Positions 11,419-22,500 of a stretch of DNA of 30,378 bases are shown here, piece by piece (the first letter of the stretch is position 1; every line of letters starts with the position of its first letter). The stretch lies in the NCBI GenBank assembly GCA_002104945.1, contig MCFH01000134.1:1-30378 (forward strand). The letters run 5' to 3'. The position numbers and the translations under genes were made by a program. This DNA is from Piromyces finnis. Its lineage: Eukaryota > Neocallimastigomycota > Neocallimastigomycetes > Neocallimastigales > Neocallimastigaceae. The notes beneath the pieces were generated by a model. It made no database searches. It saw only the letters and a program-made list of their open reading frames with translations, and was not told the DNA's origin.

Positions 11419-13121
11419 AAAAAAAAATTTTCCTAAATTGAGATTGTTGTACAATTTTTAGAAATTTTTGTATACATTTTTGTTTTTTTACTATTTTTGG
11501 AAATATTAAGTTTAAACGAATTATCATTGAAAATTGGTAGTTGAAGCGTTTTTTTTTTTTTTTTTTTGAAATGTTCTATTAATGATTTTTTAAGGTTTAA
11601 CTAAAAAAAAAAAAAACTTTTATTAATAATAATAAGCATAATTACTTTAGAATTTTAATTAATATTTTATCAAACCATTCATTAACCCTATTTGATCGTA
11701 TTAGCATTGGTGGTGTTTTTGCTTTCTCAATTCATCCGTATTTAATTCATGCTAAAATAAATGGGTTTAATGGTTCTACATAACTCTACAATTCAGTAGG
11801 GGTTAGAGTATTTTATTATTGCTATTAAAATTTAATAAAATTGTTTATAGTAAAATTAATTTTAATTAATCTTTTAAAATAGAGTTAAAATATCAAAGTT
11901 AATAGTATCATGTATATATTTTATTTTTAATGCAGTCTTTTTATGTTGTTGTAGGTTCAACTTTTTTTAAAAGTAATTTTTTTTATTATGAAAATTAAGG
12001 ATTATCCTTTTTTTTTATATATAAAAGTACAAAAAAAAAACTTTTTTTTTTTTTAGTGTAACAATATATCGGAAGAAAAGTAGGTAAAAATGTAAGGAAA
12101 TGAATTTTTACTTTTATTTTTTTTCCTTCATTCATTCATAAATAATGTCTATATTAAATCTATAGAACTAATTAAAGGCATTTATTATAGTAAATCGTTT
12201 TATCATAGCTACAATTTCTTTCTATTTATTGCTTTTCAAAAGGAAAAAAAAAAAAAAATTACCTTTTTTAACACCTTCCTGTAATATATTATTTCTATAA
12301 ATGAATGCATTATATAATAGATTATATTCATTTATATCATTTTTATTATCAATAATACTATTTAATAGTTGTGGCTCATTTCATTTGATAGATATAAAAT
12401 TATATTATAAATCTTATTATTTATGATATAAATTGTGGTAAATGAAATATTAAAATTTTTCACTTCTTTATGGTACAGTTATATTAATTAATATAATATA
12501 TTAGAAATAAATGGTACTTTTATAATAAATATATAATCAATATACTTGACAATATAAACTATTACTATTAATTAATCTATTTAATATAAAACTATTAATT
12601 ATATTAAAAAATAATATATAACCATTTTGATGGAACCCAAAGAATAAATTCTTATAATTAACTCAATAATATAATCACTCATATAATTGATTATATTTTA
12701 ATATAATATAACAATATAAATTTCATTATTTTTTTTATAGTTAAATAAGATTTAGAAAAAAAATCATAAAAAATTAAATTTAAGAATAAAATAAAAATTA
12801 AAAGATAAAAAAAAAATTCATATAAAAGGATAAGCTTTTCCTGAAAGTAAACGTTTTTTTTTTTAAAAAAAATTCTTTATGTAAAGCAGAAGAAGGGAAA
12901 AGGAAAACAACAAAAAAAATTGTTTTTATAAATAAAAAGTGGACTTTTTTTTTGTTTAAAAAAAATTATAATAGAATTTGTTTAATTTTAAAAAATATTA
13001 AAAGAAAGGAAAGAAAATTAAACAAAATGAACTAATAATATAAATTTTAGTTTAAGAAAAGAAAAACCACCAAGTTTAGAAATTAAAGTATTAACTTTTT
13101 TTTAAGTAAAATCTATATATT

Positions 13122-13331
13122 ATTCATATCAAAAATTATAAACATTTAGTATAATTAGAAATAATTCATATCAAATATTATAAACATTTAGTATAATTAG
13201 AAATAATTCATATCAAATATTATAAACATTTAGTATAATTAGAAATAATTCATATCAAATATTATAAACATTTAGTATAATTAGAAATAATTCATATCAA
13301 ATATTATAAACATTTAGTATAATTAGAAATA
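13122..13331 (+). repeat. Tandem repeat, five copies of a 42-bp unit (right arm)
   Basis: Units at 13122, 13164, 13206, 13248 and 13290, each exactly 42 bp, beginning attcatatcaaatattataa. The first copy has one substitution (aaaaatt for aaatatt). The array lies from about -402 to -193 relative to the start codon of the Cys-rich gene, so it is in that gene's probable promoter. It could hold repeated factor-binding sites or be a neutral minisatellite. Confidence 0.93.
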
Positions 13332-13523
13332 ATTCTTAAAGTTTGACCTATTTTATAAATAATTTATATTATTATTGTTTTAATTTTCTTTCAAATAAAC
13401 AATTCCATAATATATTTAAAAAAGATTCAATAGAAAAAGAAAAACAAAAGTTACAAAAAAAAAAAAATAAATTTCAAATATTATAACAATAAAAAAAGAA
13501 AGAATATATATTATATCAGCAGC
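13332..13523 (+). promoter_or_regulatory. Proximal upstream region of the Cys-rich gene
   Basis: It contains a TATAAATAA-like sequence at about 13354-13362 and a poly-A stretch at 13456-13469, a layout seen in dictyostelid promoters (TATA-like box plus homopolymer tract). No transcription start can be placed from sequence alone. Confidence 0.35.
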
Positions 13524-14492
13524 ATGGAAAAAATAATCATAGTTTTAATATATTTCACTCTTTTTATTACCCTTATTGATGTTGTAAAATCAACACCTTT
13601 AGGTGGTGAATATGTAGGCTCTTATCAATATACCAACTTTACTTTAAATGATATTAGAGAAATGAAAACGTAAGTATTTTTGAAAATAATAAAAGAATAA
13701 TTATAATGATAAAGTATAATAATAACACTCAAATATATCTGTTATATTGCTTTGTTTATAAATTTTAATAGTATACCTTGTAAGGAAGATTCAGAATGTC
13801 CTGACTATAGTAGAGGTTGTGAATTATTCACATTATATAACGGTCAAAATGATGTTGAATATAAATTATGTGATATGACCTTTATTTGCCATAAAAATGA
13901 AACATGTTTATCCCTTTATAATGCTTCCGTTTATTATATAAATGTAAGAGGTATCGAGTATGGTATTTCTTTTGTAAATAATAATACACTTGAACACAAA
14001 GAAATAGAAAACAAGGACAAAATAATATTACATTCCTGTAATGATGAAATGTATAAACATAATTTATGTGATACAGAAACTTGTTTAATGACTGAAAATT
14101 GTTATTCTGGTCAATGTATCCATCAAACATGTATGATTAATAGTGAAAATCCATCGTACATGTGTAGAATTGATTGGTTAAAGGATGAAGAAAAACCAGC
14201 AATGCTTTGCAAAATGGCAAATGGAGAACCATGTTCTGAAGACGAAGATTGTGATCAAATTAATGTTTGTGATAGTCGTTTCGACGTTTGTGCCTCTCCA
14301 CTTGTTGCTGAAGGTAGAGGAAAACGTGATTATTTCTTTATCATTGGTGTTGCTATTACCATCATTATTATTTTAGTTATAATAGCCGTTGTTACTTTAT
14401 TCGTTATGTCATGTATCTATGTCGCTATTGACGAATTAAAGAATATCCTCTTTAATATAAGTGATGACTACCGCCAATTAGAAAACAATTAA
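13524..14492 (+). CDS. Cys-rich type I membrane protein with YxxPhi sorting motif
   Basis: Two exons: 13524-13669 and 13772-14492 (intron GTAAGT..ATAG, 102 bp, phase 2), giving 288 residues. Residues 1 to about 23 are a hydrophobic signal peptide (MEKIIIVLIYFTLF..). The ectodomain (about 25-232) has 18 Cys in spaced clusters such as PCKEDSEC and EPCSEDEDCDQINVC, plus several N-x-S/T sites. A single membrane segment lies at about 236-268, followed by a 20-residue cytosolic tail containing DYRQL. YRQL fits the YxxPhi motif used for endocytic or lysosomal sorting. The Cys pattern is EGF/Dickkopf-like in spacing, but I cannot assign a named family; ligand and role are unknown. The gene converges on the apyrase at 16495-18756, and a damaged mirror copy lies at 5046-6014. 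The start is the first ATG, directly before the signal peptide. Confidence 0.88.
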
Positions 14493-15596
14493 ATCCATTT
14501 TTTTAAACCAAAAATAATGACTTTTAATTACCCAAGAATAATATTTAAAAAAGGAATAAAGACAAGAAGGGACACAACAAATAAGCCATCGAACAAAAAA
14601 AAAAATTAATAATAAACAAGAATCCTTATTATATATATATTAATCTATATTCATTTTTTTATTTAGTATTATTATAGAATTCATTATTTTAAAATATACA
14701 GTATAAAGTCATTCATTATTAAATATATATATACAATAACTCTTAAAATTAATTATTATTATCTTTTTAATTCTAAATATCATAAAATTTTTATTATTCT
14801 TCATAGTTTATGAAAAAAAAAAAAATGAAAAAGTTTGGGAAAATAAATAAATAAATAAAAAATGCATGTATATATCGTTATCCTATTATCATAGCAATCA
14901 TCCTCATTATTTTTTATCTATTTTGTAAATAATTAAATAATAGAATAAAATAAAATAAAAAAAACAAAGAAATTTTGTATAACAAAAATAAAAAGACAAA
15001 TAATTTATATTATTTTTAAATAAATAAACAATAAAATTTATTATGAAAAAAGATAAACTTTTAAAGTGTTATCATCCTAAATTAGTTGATAAAAAAGAAT
15101 AAATTTAATTAGTAAAATAAACTTTTTAAAGATTAATTAATTTTAAAAATAGAATAATTAAACTTTAAAAAAAGATTTTATTTCAATCTGTCATTATATC
15201 TAAACTAAATAATTGTTGATTTTTAAATGTAGAAATATAGGAGCGTAATAGAAGTGGTAGAAGACATAAAAAAAATAAATTTTTAAAGTTATTATTTAAA
15301 TAGTATAAATATGGTTTTATTTTTTAAAAAACACTATTTATATATAAAACTTTTAAATATTTGTTGATAATGAATTTAAAAAAAAAAAAAAGAATAAATT
15401 GATAGATAATTACTATTTATTTGAATTATAAATAAAAAAATAGTTTATTAACATAAACTTGAATAGTTATTAATATGAAATATAGTATTTAATGGTGGTG
15501 CTATAAATGGTTTTATCCTATTTTCCCTTTCATTCACTTTTTTTCAATCGTAAATTCTTTAATTATTAAAAATAAATTAAAAAAAAAAAGATTTTC

Positions 15597-15610
15597 TGTA
15601 ACCTGTCACA
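15597..15610. promoter_or_regulatory. Imperfect dyad element TGTAACCTGTCACA (right arm)
   Basis: Reverse complement of the left-arm element at 3924-3937, identical in all 14 bases. It is paired with the perfect palindrome 49 bp away. Confidence 0.35.
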
Positions 15611-15645
15611 AAATTAATTAAATTAATATTATTGGTTGAATAATA

Positions 15646-15659
15646 TGTAACATGTTACA
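15646..15659. promoter_or_regulatory. Perfect 14-bp palindrome TGTAACATGTTACA (right arm)
   Basis: Same sequence as at 3875-3888. It stands out against the low-complexity surroundings and is unchanged between arms. Confidence 0.4.
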
Positions 15660-16494
15660 CAATTTAATGAAGAAGAATAAAATTAAAAGGTTAAAAATTC
15701 ATTTTTTATTTCATTGAAAAAAAAGTAAAGTTATATTTTACTATTATAAATACGATATGTAATAAAATTCAAATTATAGCATGAAGTACTCTCTTTCTTT
15801 TTAAAAAGTTTTCTTTCTTAAGATCAAATTAATTCATAATAAAATATAAAAAAAAAAAAAAAATTCGTTTTATATTTATATATGTTATGATGAACTATAC
15901 AATATTCGATAATACTCTTTATAAACTAATTATTTTTTTTTATCAATTTACCTATTTCTCTATTTATACAAAAAAAAAAAAAAAAGAAATTATACAGAGT
16001 TGTATATTCCTTTATAAAAAGATGATCATCCAAATCGTATTAGAAATTAATTCTCTTTAGGTAAAATTATTAATATCCTAATGCTTTTCATGCGTGAAAC
16101 AACACAGTATGGATTATTTTACACATTTTTTTTTATATATTTTATACATTTTTTTTATTTTTATTTTTTGCTTAATTGCATTTTAAATTAGAGAGTTGTT
16201 GTTATTGTTGTTGTTTGCTGTTATTGTCATATAATCATTAGCTAGTATCATTCATAGGAATTGCATTGGATTAATTGATTCTATATGTATAAAGGATGAA
16301 ATTCATGATACAAGTATTTATAAAAAAAAAAAATAGATTTTTATATTTAATAATTATATTATTATTGTTATTATTTTTCTATTACTGTTTTTTTTTTTTT
16401 TTTCTTTCTTTTTTTCTTTCTATTTATTTTTATTTATTTTTTTTTTCTTTCTTTCTTTCTATTTATTTTAAAAGACTTTTTCCCGTTTTCTTAT

Positions 16495-17843
16495 TCAGTT
16501 AGTATTTAAATTCCATTTCTTTGAACAGGTGTAGAGTTTTCCTTCTTGAACCATACTATCTAACATTTGAATGGTAGCACCTAAACACCATCCAGTTTCA
16601 ATATCATTGATTTTCTTGGCAAGAAGAATCTTTCTGTCAGTATTAATATCATAACCATAGCTAAGAAGAGCATAGAGATAGGTAAGATCTAAACAGAAAT
16701 ATGGATCATCCTTTGTTTTATCGGCTAATTCATTAGTGTTACTACAAACTTTACGGGCTAATTCAGCTATATCTTCAATTTCTGGATTAAGACCTAAACC
16801 TAAAACTGTGGTACGATCATAAAAGTAGGAAAAAGCATAGATATCATTATTGCTAAAGGTTTCTCTAATAGATGGTTGATAAATACCATCAAATGAACAT
16901 GGTTTTGTTTTACAAGCAAGTGTTTTATCAAAGAGTGCTGCTTTGACGGTCTTGTAACAATCACGGAAATTGATACCTTGTGTACCGGTGACAGTAACGG
17001 AACCATCAACTCCTTTAACTTCAATATCGTTATTGAAGGAATCTGGGAAACATTTATTGACAACAGAATGATCAGCAGTAATGTGTTCTGTGCTAATCAT
17101 ATTACTTAAAATAGATTTACGAGCTTCCATTAAACCATAACCTAAATAACTATGTTGGTAGAGAACATATTTAAAACTACCAAACTTAAGTTCAACACGA
17201 TAATCTTCATCTGATTCTGGTATTGGGTATTGTAAATGATCAATGGTAAGAGGTTCAAAAACAATTTGAGTAGAACCACCACCTAAATCCATAACAGCTA
17301 CAGTATCTTCTTTGTTTTCACTACCAATTTTACCTAAAAGATAATTTACGGTGATCCAAGCGTAAACACCTTTTGAAAAAAAAATTTTTTTTGAAAGATA
17401 ATAGGACAAATGAAAATTTTATATAAAATAATGTTATAGAATGATATAGATAGTTATGTTAATATACAGCTTTCAAAATTATTTTTTTTTATATTTTATG
17501 CATATTTGAAATTTTAAAAAATGAATGTAATTTAAATCTATAAATTAAATAATTGTATATATCTATTCTTTCTACAAAAGTTTTTTCTAAAAATTTATAT
17601 TTTATAATTATTATTATTATTTTTTTTTTTCAATTTATATTTTGTTTCATTTTTTCTTTCTTTTCTTTTTTTTTTTTTTAATTTATATTTTGTTTCATTT
17701 CTTTCTTTCTTTTTTTTTAATTTACTAAAATCAAATTATTATTACTATTATTATTATTTATAATAATGATTCTACTTTTTTTCTATAACCATTCTTCCAT
17801 CCACTATTTCATATTATATATTTTCTTATTTATATATTTATTT

Positions 17844-17884
<41 letters not shown>

Positions 17885-18756
17885 TATATGATTTACCTTC
17901 ATCTTTTCCATCCATAACAATAACTCCATTTTCTTTTGGTAAATTGAATGGATATTCCTTTCTAATTTTGTCTTCAACAGCTTTTAAAATAGCTTCACTT
18001 TTTTCTTCTCCTAAAAGTCTTAAACCTGCAGTTGCTTTTACTGCAATTGGTGTACAATCTTGAAGTTCTTTTGGAATTTTTTCCATGGCAAGTTGAAGTA
18101 AAGGTTCTAAAGAATTAGCAGCATCTTTTGGACTATTTGGGAATGAAGAAAGACCTGGTTTAATTTCTTTAAAGGTTTCATCTTCAAGGGTAGGTGAAAG
18201 GTTACAATAGTTGAAACGGTAAACGTGAATACGTGAACCAGTAGAACCTGCATCAATCATTAATGCATACTAATATGAATATGTTTAAAAAAAAAAAAAA
18301 GTATAAAAAGAATAAAAAAAATAGTATTAAAATAAAATTGTTTATACATTATTATATATTTATTTTTTTTATTACTTGAATTAAAGGAAGTTTTGGGTAT
18401 GGTATAGTACATTGCTTTGTTTTTAGTAAGGTTCTAACATTATTTTGAACAACTTGTTCTGGAATATTATCAACATTAACTGAATTTGAATCTTCTAGTA
18501 ACGTTTTATTAAGAAAAAAAAAAAAAAAAAAATAAATTAAAATAAATTATTACCTTTCCATATATATATATATATATATATTTTTAATCTTCATATTTAT
18601 TATTTATAATATACCATAAACAACATCATGTGATAATGGATTATCAAACAATAAGAAAATAATTACAATAAAAGCTCCTATAATAAAGAGTTTTTTCCAT
18701 AATTGTAATCTAAAAGTGGAATTGTTACCGTTGACTGAGCTATATCTTATATCCAT
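16495..18756 (-). CDS. GDA1/CD39-family apyrase (nucleoside di/triphosphatase), type II membrane protein
   Basis: Four exons on the minus strand: 18756-18615, 18494-18376, 18269-17897 and 17369-16495, with agreeing phases, giving 502 residues. The family hydrolyses nucleoside di- and triphosphates in the secretory lumen or outside the cell. Visible apyrase conserved regions are DAGSTGSR (about 93-100, phosphate binding), TAGLR (167-171), a region with the expected catalytic Glu in DEGVYAW (Glu about 211), DLGGGSTQ (239-246) and a C-terminal block around GWCLGA (Trp about 472). An N-terminal anchor spans about 24-38 after a basic-flanked 23-residue head, and there is no C-terminal membrane helix. 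Topology and length therefore resemble yeast Gda1 or ENTPD5/6 rather than the two-anchor CD39 form; a Golgi GDPase/UDPase role is the best guess, with a surface or secreted apyrase possible. Stop is TGA. Intron 3 is long (about 530 bp). The left mirror copy is frameshifted. Confidence 0.93.
17838..17885. repeat. AAT trinucleotide microsatellite in apyrase intron 3 (right)
   Basis: An uninterrupted run of ATT units (AAT on the coding strand) lies just inside intron 3. The left-arm counterpart is interrupted, so this is a natural site to tell the arms apart. Confidence 0.88.
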
Positions 18757-19558
18757 ATTTTATTTATTTATTTATTTATTATATATATTATAATATATAT
18801 TCTTTTTTTTTTTTTTTTTTTTATATATATTTATTTTTTTATATATTTTTTTTCTTTTTTCGTTTATTTTTATTTATATTAATGATTTTGATTTCAAAAC
18901 ATTAAAAAAAAGGAAATTTCAAAAGATATAATTAAAGTTCTTATTTATTTTTTTTTTTTTAATAATAAATAATAAAAAGATTTATTAAAAATTTAAAAAA
19001 AATAAAAAAACATTTTTTGTTTATTAAAATTTAATTAAAATTAATTAATAAAATTGAGAAAATTATAAAAGAAAAAAAATAATAATTGAAACTTGCATTG
19101 GATACTAAATAATAATTTTTCAATATTGCTAACTCTCCTTTTTTATAATTATTTTGGTAACATTCTCTTTTTCTTTTCAATATATAATTACTTTAAAGTT
19201 TTTTTTCTTTTTTTTATTAAAGATATATATATATATGTTTTAGTGTATAACAAAACTAAAAAAAATTTTATATTGAAAATTGGTATTTAAAGTGTAATGA
19301 TTAAAAAAAAAAAAAAAAAGAGAGAGAAGGAATCTATTTATATTTTATAAAAATGTTAAAACTAAAAATTATTTATGAAAGAGATGATGATAAATGCTAA
19401 TTATAATTACAAAAATTAAGGATAGTAATTAAAAAATTAAAAAATCAAAAAAAAAAAAAAAAAAAAAATTTATATATATATAAATATTGTTTAAATAATT
19501 ATTATAAAGAAAATCTTGTTTTTCATTAAATCTTATTTCTCATTATTAAAGAAAAGGA
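18757..19558 (-). other. Gap between the 7TM gene and the intact apyrase (apyrase promoter)
   Basis: About 800 bp lie between the stop codon of the upstream, co-directional seven-helix gene and the apyrase start codon. An AAAT microsatellite (18761-18780) precedes the ATG, followed upstream by a long T/A run (18804-18822). More runs occur at 19301-19319 and 19449-19468. The visible end of the inverted repeat (19552) is inside this gap. No other gene is seen. Confidence 0.5.
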
Positions 19559-22500
19559 TTAAATATTTTGTAAATATTTTACTTTTGATCTAATATTAAT
19601 ATACATTATATTACCACGATCTGTAATTTCATAAAACCTAGTACAAACTCGATAAAAATCAATTGACTTTCGAATTAAAGATTTAAAATGTTCATTGGTC
19701 ATATTTAATTTACATCCACAACACTTAGATTTATGAATAAGACATTGTTCATGCTGTTGAAATATAAAATAGGTATAGGCTTCATTTCCTTGTCTATTTA
19801 GAATATAATATACTTTATCCCATGAAAAAGTGATAAAAATAATGAAATATCCAATAGAGTTGAGTATTGTTTCCACATATATTTTCTCCTTGATATGTTT
19901 ATCAAACAATGTAATGGCAATAATCTAAATGATATATATATATATTTATACATACATATAAACCATTGAATATATTAAATAATTTTTTTCTTATACATAA
20001 AAGAAATTTATATAAATTCATAGTTACATTTATTATTGGTCCAAAAATTAGTCCTACCCAGGCAGAGTAAGTAGTATAGATGCTACTTTTGAAAATACCA
20101 TTAAATGACAATAATGAATTTCCCTTGAGAAGAATAATAAATAATATAACAATTTCAATGGCATTATATATAATGCTGTTACTCTCATTTATACATTTAT
20201 AAAACCACAGTTTACTATGACTATCCTGGATTTCCATTAAATTATTATGTCTACCAACAAGACTGGATGAAAATAGAAGAATAAAATATACTATATAGAT
20301 AAAGATCATTTCAAAAAATAGTATTTTTATTTTCTTAATTTTCTTGATTACATTCTCATTAATATTCCCATCATTAATATATTCTATATCCGATAAACCT
20401 GATTTATCTTTTGTTCTGCTTAATTGAACGGATTGAATAGAACTAAGAATAGATTTAGTATCATTTCCTGTTTTGGATTGGGATTCTTCATTAATAACAA
20501 TATTACTAATACGAAGTGGTTTAGGATTATTTTGGGAGGTATCACTAATCATTTTTATTAACCGATTATTTTAATATTGTTCATGATGGATGATGATATA
20601 TCACTATGAACTCGGTTTAAACCATTAATAGGAGAAACTACAATACTACTGTTATTCTTATTAATGATTGGGGATTGATTTTGTCTTAGAGGATTATCTG
20701 ACATACTTCTATACCTAGTTTTTGCATTAGGTTTACTCTCAAATTGAATTTCATTATCTTGTTGTTGTTGATCATAATCACTACAACTATCCTCATCAAC
20801 AATTTCACGGTGACTTTTTGGTTTAGGTCTTACCCCCAATTCAAAATTCGTAATATTAATAAGGTATAAAATGAGAAGAGATAATGAAAATCCAATATGT
20901 TTACAGATAACTTTTAATAAACATCCATTTTGAGTGGTATATACATTAAATGTATTACTAATGAAACAAAAGAGAAAACCAACAGTAAAAAGTAATATTT
21001 TAATAAAACCTAAATCACAAATAATTCCTTGATTTCTAAATATAATTACAAATAAAATATAGAAACTAATGATAATATATATTGGAATATGAGAATAATT
21101 GATGATTTTTCCTATCAAACTTTTTCATTTCATTTTATTTTAAATGTTTTTTTTTATAAAATGTTTTTTTTTTAAAAAAAAATTATAATAATAATAATAA
21201 AAATTAATGTTATTTTGATAATAATAAAGCTTAATTATTCATTCTATACACATATATATATATTACCTTATATCAACCATTATTTTGGTGTTGCAATTTG
21301 TTTCTTTCCATCCATCTAAACATTTGCATATATTTTTAGTCGGATCGTTTTCTATGGTGTTATTAGAAGGTGGTATACATATGGCGGATTGTTGTATAGG
21401 ACAAGAATCCATACATATTGGTGTTTCACAGTATGTAATATTTTTTAAAGTGTCAATTCTTTTAATTTCATTGTTATTACATTCTTTTATTTCAATTTCA
21501 ATATCAGAGAATTTTAATTCGATTTTATCCTTATATCCTTCTATAGACAATCTTAATAAATAGGTATCAGGATTAGCATAGATACGTAAATTATTAAAAT
21601 TACATTTTCCTAAAGAATTGTTTTCAGTAAAATTAATAGAATATATATATATATATTATTTTATATATATTAAATATAATAATTAATATCATTTATTTCA
21701 TAATATATATTTCATCTTCATCATCATCTTCATCATCATCATCATCATTATTATTATTATTATTATTATTTTTATTAAATTTTACCAGAAGCAAATGAGG
21801 CAATATTTCCGGTTAAATAATAATTTTTTTCATTTCCTAGTATATGTTTTGATTTAAATTTTTTTTCCAGATTAACTTTTAAAATAATGTTATTATAATA
21901 ATTAGTTATATTCATAATATTATCATATTCATCATAAAGAATAAATAACATAGGTAAAAAATTTCCAGAAGTAATTCTATTTCCCCATGTATTGATAGTT
22001 GTATTCAGTGAAATATAGGCAGGTTTTGAAGTATAATCATTAATAATGTCATTAGCGGTGTTATCCTTAAACACATTTTCATTATTGTATTGTAAATCTA
22101 AGATATTATACTCCCTGGAATTTTGAGAATAAATGGCACCACCCAGAATGCCTGATTTATTATGTTTAAATATATTATTTTTTGAATGAGATATGGAAGA
22201 AATAGTAGTATTAATTCTAGAATAGAGAGCACCACCATAATTTTCTGCCTTATTTTCTTTAAATATATTGTCATTAATAATCATAATATAACTCCTATCA
22301 TTTCTTTTTTCTAATGAGTTATTATTATCATTTATGTATATTGCTCCTCCGTTTACTCCTTCATTTTTTTCAAAAGTATTAGAAGTTAAATTCAAATCTA
22401 AATTTAATGTGTTGTCGATGCTGTCGATGCATCTAAATTTACAAATATTTATGGATTATTCATTCATTATGTAGAATAATAATAATAATATATATTATTA

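Larger units (their letters stand above)
9796..13121. other. Gene-free inner part of the right arm
   Basis: This is the mirror of the inner left arm: A/T-rich, no supportable gene, and with the same two short direct repeats. Open frames here such as 10654-10845 are poly-Phe/Ile shadows of T runs. Confidence 0.6.
14493..16494. other. 2-kb gap between convergent genes (right arm)
   Basis: It separates the 3' ends of the intact Cys-rich gene and the intact apyrase. It is A/T-rich with poly-A/poly-T runs and a CTTT-type pyrimidine tract at 16386-16460. The dyad elements at 15597-15610 and 15646-15659 are the only structured motifs I see. No exon can be supported. Confidence 0.6.
9786..19552 (-). 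repeat. Right arm of giant inverted repeat (palindrome)
   Basis: This is the reverse-complement partner of bases 1-9756 and carries the intact versions of the apyrase and Cys-rich membrane protein genes. Its last base that can be matched, 19552, is fixed only because the left arm runs into the window start there. The true repeat could continue outward. The inner end is blurred by a T run at about 9777-9795 that pairs with a shorter A run in the left arm. Confidence 0.96.

Noticed and set aside
1-19552. Palindrome as the rDNA element or a transposon with giant inverted repeats
   Set aside because: No rRNA-like sequence, transposase, recombinase or reverse transcriptase is visible; the arms hold ordinary cellular genes.
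19925-19953. A 29-bp intron (GTATGT..TTAG) at the end of the receptor gene
   Set aside because: Too short for a spliceosomal intron; the donor GTAACT at 20027 gives a 103-bp intron of correct phase and a better helix 6.
21285-21563. Plus-strand frame of 92 codons
   Set aside because: It is antisense to the EGF-containing exon 9 of the receptor gene, whose frame and splice phases are consistent.
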